Below are positions 1 to 6,692 of a DNA stretch of 10,756 nucleotides, piece by piece (within the stretch, counting starts at the first letter, position 1; the number at the start of each line of letters is the position of its first letter). The notes below the pieces were generated by a model, which was not told the origin of the DNA, made no database searches, and saw only the letters and a list, made by a program, of their open reading frames with translations. The stretch covers positions 1 to 10,756 of the forward strand of contig JACIXM010000154.1 in NCBI GenBank assembly GCA_014360395.1, in the 5' to 3' direction. The position numbers and the translations under genes were made by a program. This DNA is from Actinotalea sp. GTDB taxonomy: Bacteria > Actinomycetota > Actinomycetes > Actinomycetales > Cellulomonadaceae.

Positions 1-1
1 G

Positions 2-790
2 TCATCGCGCGCCCCGACGCCCCCGCTGCGGCGGAGGGCGACGCCCGCCGGTCCGCCGGGGGGACGCGGCGCCGCCCGACCCGGTGCCCCGGCCCACGCT
101 CCGTGCGGGGCGTTCGCGGGCGGGCCCCGCGTCGCCCGCGGGGGCGGGCTCGCGGGAGCTGTTGGCCGTCCGGCCGCGCACGATCCCGACGAACGTCTCG
201 ACGTCGGGGGTCGTTCGCTCCGACGGCCAGGCCAGGTGGACCGTGGAGGTCGGGGCGTCGGTCACGGGGCGGTAGGCCAGGTCCTTGCGGTGGTGCAGCC
301 GGGCGAGGGACTGCGGCACGACGAGCACGCCGGCGCCCGCTGCGACGAGCTCGACGGCCTCCTCGGTGGTCGCCGGCGGGGGCAGGAGGCTCGGCTCACC
401 CGGCGGGTCGGCCCAGCCCAGGACGTCGTCCGCGGGGACGAGGAGCGTCTCCTCGGCGAGGTCGGCGCCCGTCACCTCCTCCGCGGCCGTCACCAGGTGG
501 TCCTTCGGCACGACGACGACGCTCGCCTCGGTGTACAGGGGGATGGCGCTGAGGTCCGGCGGCCGCTCCGCCAGGCGCACCAGGCCGACGTCGGCGCGAC
601 CCTCCCGCAGCGCGGCGAGCTGGTCGTGCACGGTGGCGTGCACGAGCTCCAGCGGGGTGCCGGGTCGGCGCTCCTCCCACGTGCGGACCCAGCGCCCGGG
701 CGTCGTGCCGGGGACGAGGAGGAGCCGGAGCACCGGGTGCGCCGCGGGGCCGTCGTCGTCCGGCTGGGCCGGGGCGTGCTCGTGGTCCAT
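2..790 (-). CDS. LysR-type substrate-binding domain protein lacking the HTH domain
   Basis: A 262-residue protein resembling the effector-binding (periplasmic-binding-protein-like) half of LysR regulators. The fold is visible in LRLLLVPGTTPG (21-32), the amphipathic LEGR-like stretch HDQLAALREGRADVGLVRL (55-73), PLYTEASVVVVPKDHLV (84-100) and ATTEEAVELVAAGAGVLVVPQ (140-160). A complete LysR regulator has about 300 residues with a 60-residue winged HTH first; here the effector domain starts almost at once after an acidic leader, so no HTH is encoded. The segment 200-212 (FVGIVRGRTANSS) is followed by a low-complexity Arg/Pro/Gly tail (213-262) with many arginines. The ATG at 790 is preferred over the longer frame reaching 937 because GGGGGAGG lies just before it and the upstream extension is not protein-like. 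It is divergent from the DUF5997-like gene, which suggests a shared function. The family assignment is solid; the ligand and mechanism are unknown. Confidence 0.85.
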   Translation of the reverse strand: MDHEHAPAQPDDDGPAAHPVLRLLLVPGTTPGRWVRTWEERRPGTPLELVHATVHDQLAALREGRADVGLVRLAERPPDLSAIPLYTEASVVVVPKDHLVTAAEEVTGADLAEETLLVPADDVLGWADPPGEPSLLPPPATTEEAVELVAAGAGVLVVPQSLARLHHRKDLAYRPVTDAPTSTVHLAWPSERTTPDVETFVGIVRGRTANSSREPAPAGDAGPARERPARSVGRGTGSGGAASPRRTGGRRPPPQRGRRGAR

Positions 791-827
791 CCCACCTCCC
801 CCTGGCGCGTCCGGCCGGGCGGTACCC

Positions 828-833
828 ACGCTA
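828..833 (-). promoter_or_regulatory. Putative -10 box (TAGCGT) of the LysR-effector-domain gene
   Basis: On the minus strand TAGCGT matches the actinobacterial TANNNT -10 consensus. Transcription would start near 821, giving a leader of about 30 bases that contains the GGGGGAGG ribosome binding site. No convincing -35 is visible. It lies back to back with the promoter of the plus-strand gene at 888, so one regulator bound in this gap could control both. Confidence 0.45.
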
Positions 834-875
834 CCGGCGGACCGGGCCGGACCAGGCCCGCGCGCGCACCGCCCG

Positions 876-881
876 TATCCT
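876..881 (+). promoter_or_regulatory. Putative -10 box (TATCCT) for a leaderless mRNA of the DUF5997-like gene
   Basis: TATCCT fits TANNNT and ends exactly six bases before the GTG at 888, so transcription would start at the start codon itself. No Shine-Dalgarno sequence lies upstream of 888 or of the internal ATG at 936, which supports leaderless translation from GTG 888. The same six-base spacing recurs at the potassium channel gene and at the hydrolase gene. Confidence 0.6.
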
Positions 882-887
882 GGCGCG

Positions 888-1292
888 GTGACCGACACCC
901 CCGCGCAGCCCCGCCGACAGCGCCAGTCCCAGTCCATGAAGGCCGCGACCGCGGCGGCGAAGCTGGAGATCTACCTGCCGGCCGCGCCGGAGGAGTTCCA
1001 GCGCTCGACCCCCACGCGCGAGGAGCTCGCGGCGCTGCAGCAGGACCCGCCGGCCTGGCTGGTGGAGCTGCGGAAGAACGGCCCGCACCCGCGGCAGGTC
1101 GTGGCGGCGCGGCTGCGCGTGTCGACGAGCGGCCTCGCCCGCGCCGGGATCACCCAGCCGCTGACCACGGCGGAGATCGAGGCCCTGCAGGCCGACCCGC
1201 CCGACTGGCTGCTGCGCGAGCGCCGCACCTTCAAGGACGTCCGCGCGCAGGAGCAGCGTCTGCGGGAGCGCGCGGCGGCCGAGGACCACTGA
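888..1292 (+). CDS. DUF5997-like small protein with a possible HTH
   Basis: A 134-residue soluble, basic protein that I match by memory to the actinobacterial family DUF5997 (function unknown). The conserved core begins at residue 17 (MKAATAAAKLEIYLPAAPEEFQ). Two similar motifs are visible: LAALQQDPPAWLVELR (47-62) and IEALQADPPDWLLRER (97-112), each preceded by a Thr and acidic residues. Between them VVAARLRVSTSGLARAG (71-87) has the spacing of a helix-turn-helix (Ala at helix-2 position 5, Ser after the turn, hydrophobics on the second helix). The C-terminus is a charged helix (113-134). I chose the GTG at 888 because a -10 box ends six bases before it and no ribosome binding site precedes the internal ATG at 936. 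The neighbour on the opposite strand is a LysR effector domain lacking an HTH, so this protein might supply DNA binding to that partner. That role is inference. Confidence 0.75.
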   Translation: MTDTPAQPRRQRQSQSMKAATAAAKLEIYLPAAPEEFQRSTPTREELAALQQDPPAWLVELRKNGPHPRQVVAARLRVSTSGLARAGITQPLTTAEIEALQADPPDWLLRERRTFKDVRAQEQRLRERAAAEDH

Positions 1293-1308
1293 CGACCCTC
1301 GTCGGGCT

Positions 1309-1332
1309 GGACCGTGGCGTTCGGCCGCGTCC
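1309..1332. terminator. Possible bidirectional terminator hairpin between convergent genes
   Basis: GGA(C)CGTGGC pairs with GCCGCGTCC around the loop GTTCG, giving about nine pairs with one bulged C and one G-U pair. It lies in the 75-base gap between the convergent DUF5997-like and FUSC genes, where a terminator is expected. There is no T tract on either side, so in a genome this GC-rich the hairpin could also be chance. Confidence 0.35.
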
Positions 1333-1367
1333 GGGGGAGGGGATCACCAGGTCGGGGCAGCCGGGCC

Positions 1368-2336
1368 TCAGGTCGACCCGGCCGGCACGTCCGTCCGCCC
1401 GGGCGCGCGCTCGGTGCGGTGCAGGAGCCACGCCGCCAGGAGCGCCACGGCGGCCCCGGCGACGGTGAGCAGCAGCCGGTCGACCGCGACGACGACGCTC
1501 TCACCGGCGAGCCCGCCGGAGGAGAGCAGGACGACGAGTGCGGTCGAGGCGGCGGCGAGGAGCCGCTGCTCCTTCACCACGGCCCATCCGACGGTCAGCA
1601 GCAGCAGGACGAGGGCCGTGACCAGGGCGAGCGGTGTCGGCAGGACCAGGACGCCGACGACGCCGGCGACGATCCCGACGAGGGTGCCGAGGACGCGCTC
1701 CACGGCCAGGTGACCCGTCTCGCCGGGGACGGGCCGCAGGATCGAGGCGATCGCCAGGACCATCCAGTAGCCGTGGCTCACCTCGAGCTCCACGACGACG
1801 AAGGCCGCGGCGCCTGCCGCGAGCGCCGTCGCCGCGGCGTGGCGCCAGGCCATCCCGGCCGGCGCGCCCGGGAGGGACGCACGGGCGGGCAGGAGCCGCG
1901 CCAGCACCGCGACGATGCCGAAGCCCACGAGCAACCAGGACGCGAGGGCGAGCGGCCGGTCCTCCAGGCCGACCGAGGCGCTCAGCGCCACCAGGACCGG
2001 CAGGAGCGCGCCGGCCCCCGCCACCCGGCGGTTGAGGGGCGCGGCGAGGAGCGCCGACGCGGCCACCGCGAGGGCCGTGCCGACGGCCGACCCGCTCACC
2101 GCGAGCCCCACGGCGCCGGCCGCAGCCGTCGCGGCCGCTGCGCCGACGACGACGCCGGCACCCGTCCGGGCGACGGCCGGCACCAGCCCGGCGAGGAAGC
2201 CGAGCACGACGCCGAGGGCGGCGACGGGGCCGTCGAGCGCGTTCGCGACCGCGGCGACGGCCAGCAGCGGTGCGACGAGGGCCCCGGCGAGCGCCAGGGC
2301 GCGCCGCGGCGGCCACGACCACGCCGGTGCGCTCAC
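1368..2336 (-). CDS. FUSC family integral membrane protein (aromatic acid/fusaric acid exporter-like)
   Basis: A 322-residue, strongly hydrophobic protein with two blocks of membrane segments: roughly 11-150 (about five to six helices) and 163-306 (about five). The second block has the signature of the FUSC_2 domain: HGYWMVLAIASILRP (188-202), then a conserved Glu-Arg at 213-214 followed by LGTLVGIVAGVVGVLVL (216-232). FUSC proteins are linked to efflux of aromatic acids such as fusaric acid or p-hydroxybenzoate; this one is a single-unit form without the large cytoplasmic domain of AaeB-type proteins. The GTG start at 2336 overlaps the stop of the potassium channel gene by four bases (GTGA). 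No clear ribosome binding site precedes it, so translation probably depends on coupling to the channel gene. The C-terminal tail (307-322) is polar. The substrate cannot be told from the sequence. Confidence 0.8.
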   Translation of the reverse strand: MSAPAWSWPPRRALALAGALVAPLLAVAAVANALDGPVAALGVVLGFLAGLVPAVARTGAGVVVGAAAATAAAGAVGLAVSGSAVGTALAVAASALLAAPLNRRVAGAGALLPVLVALSASVGLEDRPLALASWLLVGFGIVAVLARLLPARASLPGAPAGMAWRHAAATALAAGAAAFVVVELEVSHGYWMVLAIASILRPVPGETGHLAVERVLGTLVGIVAGVVGVLVLPTPLALVTALVLLLLTVGWAVVKEQRLLAAASTALVVLLSSGGLAGESVVVAVDRLLLTVAGAAVALLAAWLLHRTERAPGRTDVPAGST

Positions 2337-2836
2337 GGCGCCACCGGTCGTGCGAGCCGGCGCGAGAAGAGCGCGGCGAGGGCCCCGAGGAAGACGATGT
2401 CGAAGAGGAGCTGCGTCGTGACCAGCACCCTGGCTGCCTGACCGGTCGCGTGGACGTCCCCGTAGCCGACCGTGGTCATCGTCGTGGCCGAGAAGTACAG
2501 CGCATCGATGCGCGTGGTGATCCCGGTGATCTCGCCCTCGACGACCGTCGCGAGCACGTAGTAGGCGAAGGCGAAGACGACGAGCACGACCTGCGCGAGC
2601 AGCACGAGCCGCAGCGGGGTCAGCACGCCCTCGCCGCCGGTGCGGACCCGCCGCACCTCGCGGCGTGTGACCGCGCCGACGCCCCCGACGGCCAGGACGG
2701 TGAGCCCGATGCCGAGCGCCAGGTCCCGGGTGGGGCGGGACGCGTCGAGCGGGACCGCGAAGTACAGGAGCAGGACGGCGAGGAGGTTCAGCGCACCGCT
2801 CCACCAGCTCTCGGCCCGCCGCATCGCCCCCGGCAT
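2333..2836 (-). CDS. Small potassium channel (ion_trans_2 type, TVGYGD filter)
   Basis: A 167-residue membrane protein carrying the potassium selectivity filter TVGYGD (122-127). It is preceded by a pore helix (IDALYFSATTMT, 110-121) and flanked by an outer helix (75-96) and an inner helix (138-158). Two further membrane segments lie upstream (about 14-30 and 39-56), so the topology looks like four transmembrane helices plus one pore loop. No RCK/TrkA-N ligand-binding domain is present. The channel would be a tetramer in the cytoplasmic membrane, passing K+. I chose the ATG at 2836 because TACTGT ends six bases upstream, a leaderless arrangement; a GTG at 2857 lies upstream of that -10 box. 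The next gene, a FUSC exporter, starts inside this stop codon, suggesting joint expression. The family call is firm; gating is unknown. Confidence 0.88.
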   Translation of the reverse strand: MPGAMRRAESWWSGALNLLAVLLLYFAVPLDASRPTRDLALGIGLTVLAVGGVGAVTRREVRRVRTGGEGVLTPLRLVLLAQVVLVVFAFAYYVLATVVEGEITGITTRIDALYFSATTMTTVGYGDVHATGQAARVLVTTQLLFDIVFLGALAALFSRRLARPVAP

Positions 2837-2842
2837 GATCGG

Positions 2843-2848
2843 ACAGTA
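2843..2848 (-). promoter_or_regulatory. Putative -10 box (TACTGT) for a leaderless channel-FUSC mRNA
   Basis: Minus-strand TACTGT fits TANNNT and ends six bases before the ATG at 2836, so the mRNA would begin at the start codon. No Shine-Dalgarno sequence is seen in this gap. No -35 hexamer is evident. The transcript would carry the channel gene and the coupled FUSC gene. Confidence 0.6.
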
Positions 2849-2887
2849 GCGTCCCACCCCGTCCGCACGGGAGAGGCGTCCCGGAGG

Positions 2888-3331
2888 TCAGACCGCGGCT
2901 GCTGCCGTCCGCGCCGCCAGCCCGGCCACGGCCACGGTCAGCACCAGGGTGGCGAGGCCGAAGGCGGACTCCAGCGTCGTCACCCCGGCCAGGACGCCGG
3001 CGAGCGAGACGAGCTCGACGACGGCGGCGACCACCGCCAGGACGGCCCCGGCCAGGGCGGCGTCCCGCAGGGTGCGCGGACGGCCGACGTCAGCCCGCCG
3101 CCGTCCGACGACGATCCAGACGGCGAGGCCGGCGGGCACCGCCGCGGCGACCATCGCCGCCGCGGTGGCCGTCTCGAACGGGGCGTCCCGGACCATCATG
3201 AGGACGGTGCCCCCGGCCACCACCGTGGCCAGCTGCACCACGCAGATCGCGAGGAGGAGCGTCGACCAGGGGCGGTGCCGCACGGGTGCGGGCACGGCGA
3301 CCCGGGTCGGTTCGCTGGTCGTCTCGCGCAT
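2888..3331 (-). CDS. Hypothetical integral membrane protein, four helices
   Basis: A 147-residue protein that I do not recognise. The N-terminus (1-23) is polar, then four hydrophobic segments follow: LLLAICVVQLATVVAGG (25-41), MVAAAVPAGLAVWIVV (59-74), a long one at about 90-115 (ALAGAVLAVVAAVVELVSL), and GLATLVLTVAVAGLAAR (125-141). There are no obvious catalytic or metal-binding residues. The ATG at 3331 is chosen over the upstream GTG at 3379 because GGAGGG lies eight bases before it and the extra 16 residues are Pro/Gly/Arg-rich. A -10-like TACGAT lies at 3402-3407. It sits between the channel gene and another small membrane gene on the same strand, with a gap on each side, so it may be a separate transcript. 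Function unknown. Confidence 0.65.
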   Translation of the reverse strand: MRETTSEPTRVAVPAPVRHRPWSTLLLAICVVQLATVVAGGTVLMMVRDAPFETATAAAMVAAAVPAGLAVWIVVGRRRADVGRPRTLRDAALAGAVLAVVAAVVELVSLAGVLAGVTTLESAFGLATLVLTVAVAGLAARTAAAAV

Positions 3332-3401
3332 CCTTCCGCCCTCCGGCCCACGCCGGTCGCCCGGCGGCGGGTCGGCCACGTGCCGACCGGCGCCTGCGAC
3401 G

Positions 3402-3407
3402 ATCGTA
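3402..3407 (-). promoter_or_regulatory. Putative -10 box (TACGAT) of the four-helix membrane protein gene
   Basis: TACGAT on the minus strand fits TANNNT. Transcription would start near 3395, giving a leader of about 64 bases up to the ATG at 3331, with GGAGGG within it. If the GTG at 3379 were used instead, the leader would be about 16 bases with no ribosome binding site. Confidence 0.4.
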
Positions 3408-3425
3408 GCGAGGGCCCGCCGGCCC

Positions 3426-3734
3426 TCAGCCGCCGACGGCGACGAGCATCACGACGAGCGTCAGCGCAGCCACCGCGGCCAGCGCCATGCCCAACCACGC
3501 CCGGCGCCGGGCGGGTCCCGGTGGGGCGATCAGGCCGGCACCGACGGCACCGGCGAGCCCGAGCGGGAGGAAGGCCGACCCGGCGACCCGCAACCACTGC
3601 GGCACGTCGGCCGTGCCGAAGGTCAGGAACGCGATCCACGCGACGGCGGCGAGGGCGAGGGCGCCGAGGACCACGCCGGCGGTCCCGATCACGGTCCGGT
3701 CCAGGGTGAGGGGGTCCTGCATCCGGGTGGTCAT
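3426..3734 (-). CDS. Hypothetical small membrane protein, three helices
   Basis: A 102-residue hydrophobic protein of unknown function. Three membrane segments are visible at about 14-40 (VIGTAGVVLGALALAAVAWI), 50-69 (VAGSAFLPLGLAGAVGAGLI) and 79-101 (AWLGMALAAVAALTLVVMLV), separated by a loop with TADVPQWLR and a basic GPARRR loop. No family is recognised and no active-site residues stand out. The ATG at 3734 is well supported by AGGAGG six bases upstream. It is divergent from the hydrogenase operon with 128 bases between the start codons, and no TANNNT box is visible for it in that gap. It could be an independent gene or the first gene of a minus-strand unit with the next membrane gene, 94 bases further on, though that gene has its own -10-like box. 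Confidence 0.65.
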   Translation of the reverse strand: MTTRMQDPLTLDRTVIGTAGVVLGALALAAVAWIAFLTFGTADVPQWLRVAGSAFLPLGLAGAVGAGLIAPPGPARRRAWLGMALAAVAALTLVVMLVAVGG

Positions 3735-3801
3735 CGTCCACCTCCTGGGTCATCCCCATCGTCCTCCTGCGGGTCGCGCGGGGCTGGGTCGAACGGCCTG
3801 C

Positions 3802-3835
3802 GTGCCCTTGGTCCCTGGCGCCGGGGCACGGCGCC
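3802..3835. promoter_or_regulatory. Dyad symmetries upstream of the hydrogenase operon (candidate operator)
   Basis: Two nested inverted repeats lie in the divergent gap before the hydrogenase operon. GGCGCCG (3817-3823) pairs with CGGCGCC (3829-3835) around a five-base loop, ending 27 bases before the ATG. GTGCCC (3802-3807) pairs with GGGCAC (3824-3829) over a 16-base spacer. The dinucleotide TA does not occur in the plus-strand stretch from 3740 to 3862, so no TANNNT -10 box exists here. That suggests a promoter that needs an activator or an alternative sigma factor. The repeats could be a protein-binding site or simply GC-rich chance symmetry. Confidence 0.35.
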
Positions 3836-3862
3836 CGGTTCGGTGGTGCCTGGGAGGCGGCC

Positions 3863-5008
3863 ATGGACAGGCACGCACAGGTCATCGACGTCGACGGTCT
3901 CCAGCTGCTCATCGAGGTGCTGGCGTCCCGGGGGTACACCGTCATGGGCCCGACGGTCCGCGACGGCGCGGTGGTGGTCGCGCCCGTGGCGGGCGTGGCC
4001 GACCTGCCCCGGGGACTGCGCGACGAGCAGGACGCTGCGCACTACCGCCTGGTACCCCGCGACGACGACGCGTTCTTCGGTCACGCCGCCGCCGTGCAGG
4101 GCGCCAAGCCCGTGCTCTTCCCGGCCGACCAGCTGCTGTGGCGCGCGCGCCGCTCGGAGGACGGCTTCCGGCTGGACGCGTCGGACGACGACGACGCCGC
4201 GCCGGTCGCCCTGCTCGGCGCCCGCTCCTGCGATCTTGCGGCCGTGGACATCCACGACGAGGTGCTCCTGCGGCGCCGGTTCTCCGACGCGCACTACGCG
4301 CAGCGGCGGGCCGGGACGTTCGTCGTCGCCGTGACCTGCGGCGACCCCGCCGGCACGTGCTTCTGCGCCTCGACGGGCACCGGTCCGCGACCGGGCGCCG
4401 GCTTCGACCTCCTCCTCACCGAGCTGCTCGAGCCGGTCCACCGCTTCCTGGTCGAGGTCGGCAGCGTGCGGGGTGCAGAGGTCCTCGCCGAGGTCCCCGC
4501 GGCGCCTGCCGGGCCGGGTGACCTCGCCGCCGCCGACGACGTCGTCGTGCGCGCCACCGGGCGCATGGGGCGCGTGCTGGAGACCGAGGGGCTGCGGGAC
4601 GTCCTGTACGCCGCGGCCGAGAGCCCGCACTGGGACGACGTCGCCTCCCGCTGCCTCGCCTGCACGAGCTGCACCCTCGTGTGCCCGACGTGCTTCTGCA
4701 CGTCGGTGGAGGACGTGGCGGACCTCACCGGCGACGTCGCCGAGCGGCACCGCGTCTGGGACTCGTGCTTCTCGAAGGACTTCGCCTACATCCACGGCGG
4801 GAGCCTGCGGGGCGAGACACGCTCGCGCTACCGGCAGTGGATCACCCACAAGCTGGCCGCCTGGCAGGACCAGTTCGGCATGCTCGGCTGCGTCGGCTGC
4901 GGGCGCTGCATCACGTGGTGCCCGGCGGCGATCGACATCACCGCCGAGGCCGCGGCCCTGCGGGCGGCGACCCCGCTCGTCACGACAGGGGAAGGAGCCC
5001 GGCGATGA
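3863..5008 (+). CDS. hyhB: Group 3b [NiFe] hydrogenase beta subunit, two [4Fe-4S] motifs
   Basis: A 381-residue iron-sulfur electron-transfer subunit (also named HydB in Pyrococcus). The N-terminal two thirds contain the conserved [16 protein letters not shown] (119-134) and a Cys-rich stretch with C159, C166 and C168 ([12 protein letters not shown], 164-175). The C-terminal part has two ferredoxin-like motifs, [16 protein letters not shown] (264-279) and [16 protein letters not shown] (343-358), each CxxCxxCxxxCP. These would carry electrons between the flavin subunit and the small subunit in the cytoplasm. The length fits the family. The ATG at 3863 has GGGAGG five bases upstream. It is the first gene of the operon, and its stop overlaps the gamma-subunit start (ATGA). 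An acidic insert, SDDDDAA (107-113), looks unusual but lies in a loop region. The call is firm because all four subunits occur in the canonical beta-gamma-delta-alpha order. Confidence 0.93.
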   Translation: MDRHAQVIDVDGLQLLIEVLASRGYTVMGPTVRDGAVVVAPVAGVADLPRGLRDEQDAAHYRLVPRDDDAFFGHAAAVQGAKPVLFPADQLLWRARRSEDGFRLDASDDDDAAPVALLGARSCDLAAVDIHDEVLLRRRFSDAHYAQRRAGTFVVAVTCGDPAGTCFCASTGTGPRPGAGFDLLLTELLEPVHRFLVEVGSVRGAEVLAEVPAAPAGPGDLAAADDVVVRATGRMGRVLETEGLRDVLYAAAESPHWDDVASRCLACTSCTLVCPTCFCTSVEDVADLTGDVAERHRVWDSCFSKDFAYIHGGSLRGETRSRYRQWITHKLAAWQDQFGMLGCVGCGRCITWCPAAIDITAEAAALRAATPLVTTGEGARR

Positions 5009-5862
5009 CCAGCGTCCTCGAGGGCCGGCCGTCCGCCCCGCCGGACCCCATGCGACCCGTCCCGTACCGTGTGGAGCGGTTGCGTCAGGAGACCCGGGAC
5101 ACCTGGACGCTCGAGCTCGAGCCCGTCGGCGGGGCACCGCTGCGCTACCGCGCCGGGCAGTTCACCATGCTCGACGCGTTCGGCGTCGGCGAGGTGCCGA
5201 TCTCCATCAGCGGCGACCCGACCCGTCCCGGTCCGCTGGAGCACACGATCCGCGACGTCGGCGCGGTGACGCACGCGCTGGTGTCCGCGCGGGAGGGCGA
5301 GGTGCTCGGCGTCCGCGGCCCGTTCGGCACCACCTGGGACGTGACCGACGGGCAGGGCGGCGACGTCGTCCTCGTGGCGGGCGGCATCGGCCTGGCGCCG
5401 CTGCGGCCCGCGCTGCTCGAGCTCCTCGCGCACCGCGATCGCTACGGCCGCGTGGTCCTGCTCTACGGCGCGCGCACCCCGGAGGACATCCTCTTCGGCG
5501 AGGAGCTGCGGACCTGGGCGCGCGACCTCGGCGTCGCCGTCGACGTCACCGTCGACAACGGCCAGCACGCGTGGCGCGGCAAGGTCGGCCTCGTCACCCA
5601 GCTCGTCCCGCGCGCCGGCTTCGACGCGCGGCACACCCTCGCCCTCGTCTGCGGACCCGAGGTGATGATGCGGTACGTCGCCCAGGCCCTGGTGGACCGC
5701 GGCGTGCCCGCCGACCGCGTGCGGCTGTCCATGGAGCGCAGCATGAAGTGCGGGATCGGGCTGTGCGGCCACTGCCAGCTGCGCGAGCTCTTCGTCTGCG
5801 TGGACGGCCCGGTGCTCAGCTACGACCGTCTCGCCCCGCTGCTGACCTGCCGGGAGCTGTGA
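5005..5862 (+). CDS. hyhG: Group 3b [NiFe] hydrogenase gamma subunit, FAD/NAD(P)-binding with [2Fe-2S]
   Basis: A 285-residue subunit of the ferredoxin-NADP reductase superfamily (HydG in Pyrococcus). The FAD-binding barrel (about 16-112) includes [20 protein letters not shown] (49-68), a sequence typical of this subunit. The NAD(P)-binding domain starts with [15 protein letters not shown] (121-135) and includes [11 protein letters not shown] (154-164) and CGPEVMM (216-222). The C-terminal dihydroorotate-dehydrogenase-B-type [2Fe-2S] motif is [17 protein letters not shown] (249-265), with C249, C254, C257 and C265. It exchanges hydride with NAD(P)H and passes single electrons to the beta subunit. 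Whether NADP or NAD is preferred cannot be read here with certainty. GAAGGAG lies seven bases before the ATG, which overlaps the beta stop by four bases; the small subunit starts on the last base of this stop (TGATG). Confidence 0.93.
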   Translation: MTSVLEGRPSAPPDPMRPVPYRVERLRQETRDTWTLELEPVGGAPLRYRAGQFTMLDAFGVGEVPISISGDPTRPGPLEHTIRDVGAVTHALVSAREGEVLGVRGPFGTTWDVTDGQGGDVVLVAGGIGLAPLRPALLELLAHRDRYGRVVLLYGARTPEDILFGEELRTWARDLGVAVDVTVDNGQHAWRGKVGLVTQLVPRAGFDARHTLALVCGPEVMMRYVAQALVDRGVPADRVRLSMERSMKCGIGLCGHCQLRELFVCVDGPVLSYDRLAPLLTCREL

Positions 5863-6692
5863 TGACCACGACCCCGCTGCTGCCCGTCCCGCACGTGCCG
5901 CCCGCCCGCGCCACGCGCCCGACCCTCGCCGTGTGGAAGTTCGCCTCCTGCGACGGCTGCCAGCTCACCCTCCTCAACTGCGAGGACGAGCTCATGGCGC
6001 TCGCGGGCGCGGTCCGCATCGCGTACTTCCCGGAGGCGACGCGCGCCGTCGTCGACGGCCCGTACGACCTGTCCCTCGTCGAGGGCTCGGTCACGACCCC
6101 GGAGGAGGTCGAGCGCATCGGGCAGATCCGTGCGATGTCCCGGCACCTGGTGACCATCGGCGCCTGCGCGACCACCGGTGGGATCCAGGCCCTGCGCAAC
6201 TTCGCCGACGTCGCCGAGTTCCGGTCGGTCGTCTACGCCCACCCCGAGTACCTGTCGACGCTCGACCGCTCCACGCCGATCTCCGCGCACGTCACCGTCG
6301 ACTTCGAGCTGCGTGGCTGCCCGGTCGACAAGAACCAGCTCCTCGAGGTGCTCGCCGCGTACCTGCAGCGACGTCGACCCCGCATCCCGACCTACAGCGT
6401 GTGCGTGGAGTGCAAGAGGCGCGGCGCCGTCTGCGTGACGGTCGCCCACGGCACCCCGTGCCTGGGCCCGGTCACCCAGGCCGGCTGCGGCGCGCTGTGC
6501 CCGGCGTTCGCCCGCGGCTGCTACGGCTGCTTCGGCCCGCAGGACTCCCCGAACACCTCGGCGCTCGCCGACCGGCTGCTCGCGGCGGGGATGGCCCCGG
6601 ACGAGGTCATGCGGGTCTACCGCACGTTCAACGCGGCGTCCGAGCCGTTCCGCCGCGAGAGCGAGCGGCACGAGGGGGAGGTGTCCTCATGA
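5862..6692 (+). CDS. hyhS: Group 3b [NiFe] hydrogenase delta (small) subunit
   Basis: A 276-residue small subunit (HydD in Pyrococcus) with three predicted Fe-S clusters. The proximal cluster ligands are C30 and C33 ([14 protein letters not shown]), C102 ([10 protein letters not shown]) and C153 (RGCPVDK). The C-terminal half has eight further cysteines: C181, C184, C191, C200, C209, C213, C220 and C223, in [11 protein letters not shown], the [18 protein letters not shown] stretch and RGCYGCFGP, enough for a medial and a distal [4Fe-4S]. There is no twin-arginine signal peptide and no membrane anchor, so the enzyme is cytoplasmic, unlike group 1 uptake hydrogenases. GGGAG lies five bases before the ATG. 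The gene overlaps the gamma stop by one base and the large-subunit start by four. The length and motif order match group 3b. Confidence 0.95.
   Translation: MTTTPLLPVPHVPPARATRPTLAVWKFASCDGCQLTLLNCEDELMALAGAVRIAYFPEATRAVVDGPYDLSLVEGSVTTPEEVERIGQIRAMSRHLVTIGACATTGGIQALRNFADVAEFRSVVYAHPEYLSTLDRSTPISAHVTVDFELRGCPVDKNQLLEVLAAYLQRRRPRIPTYSVCVECKRRGAVCVTVAHGTPCLGPVTQAGCGALCPAFARGCYGCFGPQDSPNTSALADRLLAAGMAPDEVMRVYRTFNAASEPFRRESERHEGEVSS

Noticed and set aside
236..1468. Plus-strand open frame across the LysR-effector gene and the DUF5997-like gene
   Set aside because: Composition is typical of a shadow frame, and both recognisable proteins lie in other frames.
3802..3835. Possible DosR/DevR-type hypoxia box near the hydrogenase promoter
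   Set aside because: A half-site GGGACC can be read on the minus strand at 3810-3815, but the second half (GGCAC instead of GTCCC) does not fit, so no full palindrome is present.
4147..4208. GAC-repeat tract in the beta subunit gene
   Set aside because: The short GACGACGACGAC run encodes an acidic loop and is in frame; runs of this kind are common in GC-rich genes and show no sign of a microsatellite.
4473..6692. Very long plus-strand open frame in which only the last part encodes the small subunit
   Set aside because: The frame before 5862 is Arg/Pro-rich nonsense-like sequence antiparallel in quality to real proteins, and the beta and gamma subunits occupy the same DNA in other frames. 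Only 5862-6692 is real.
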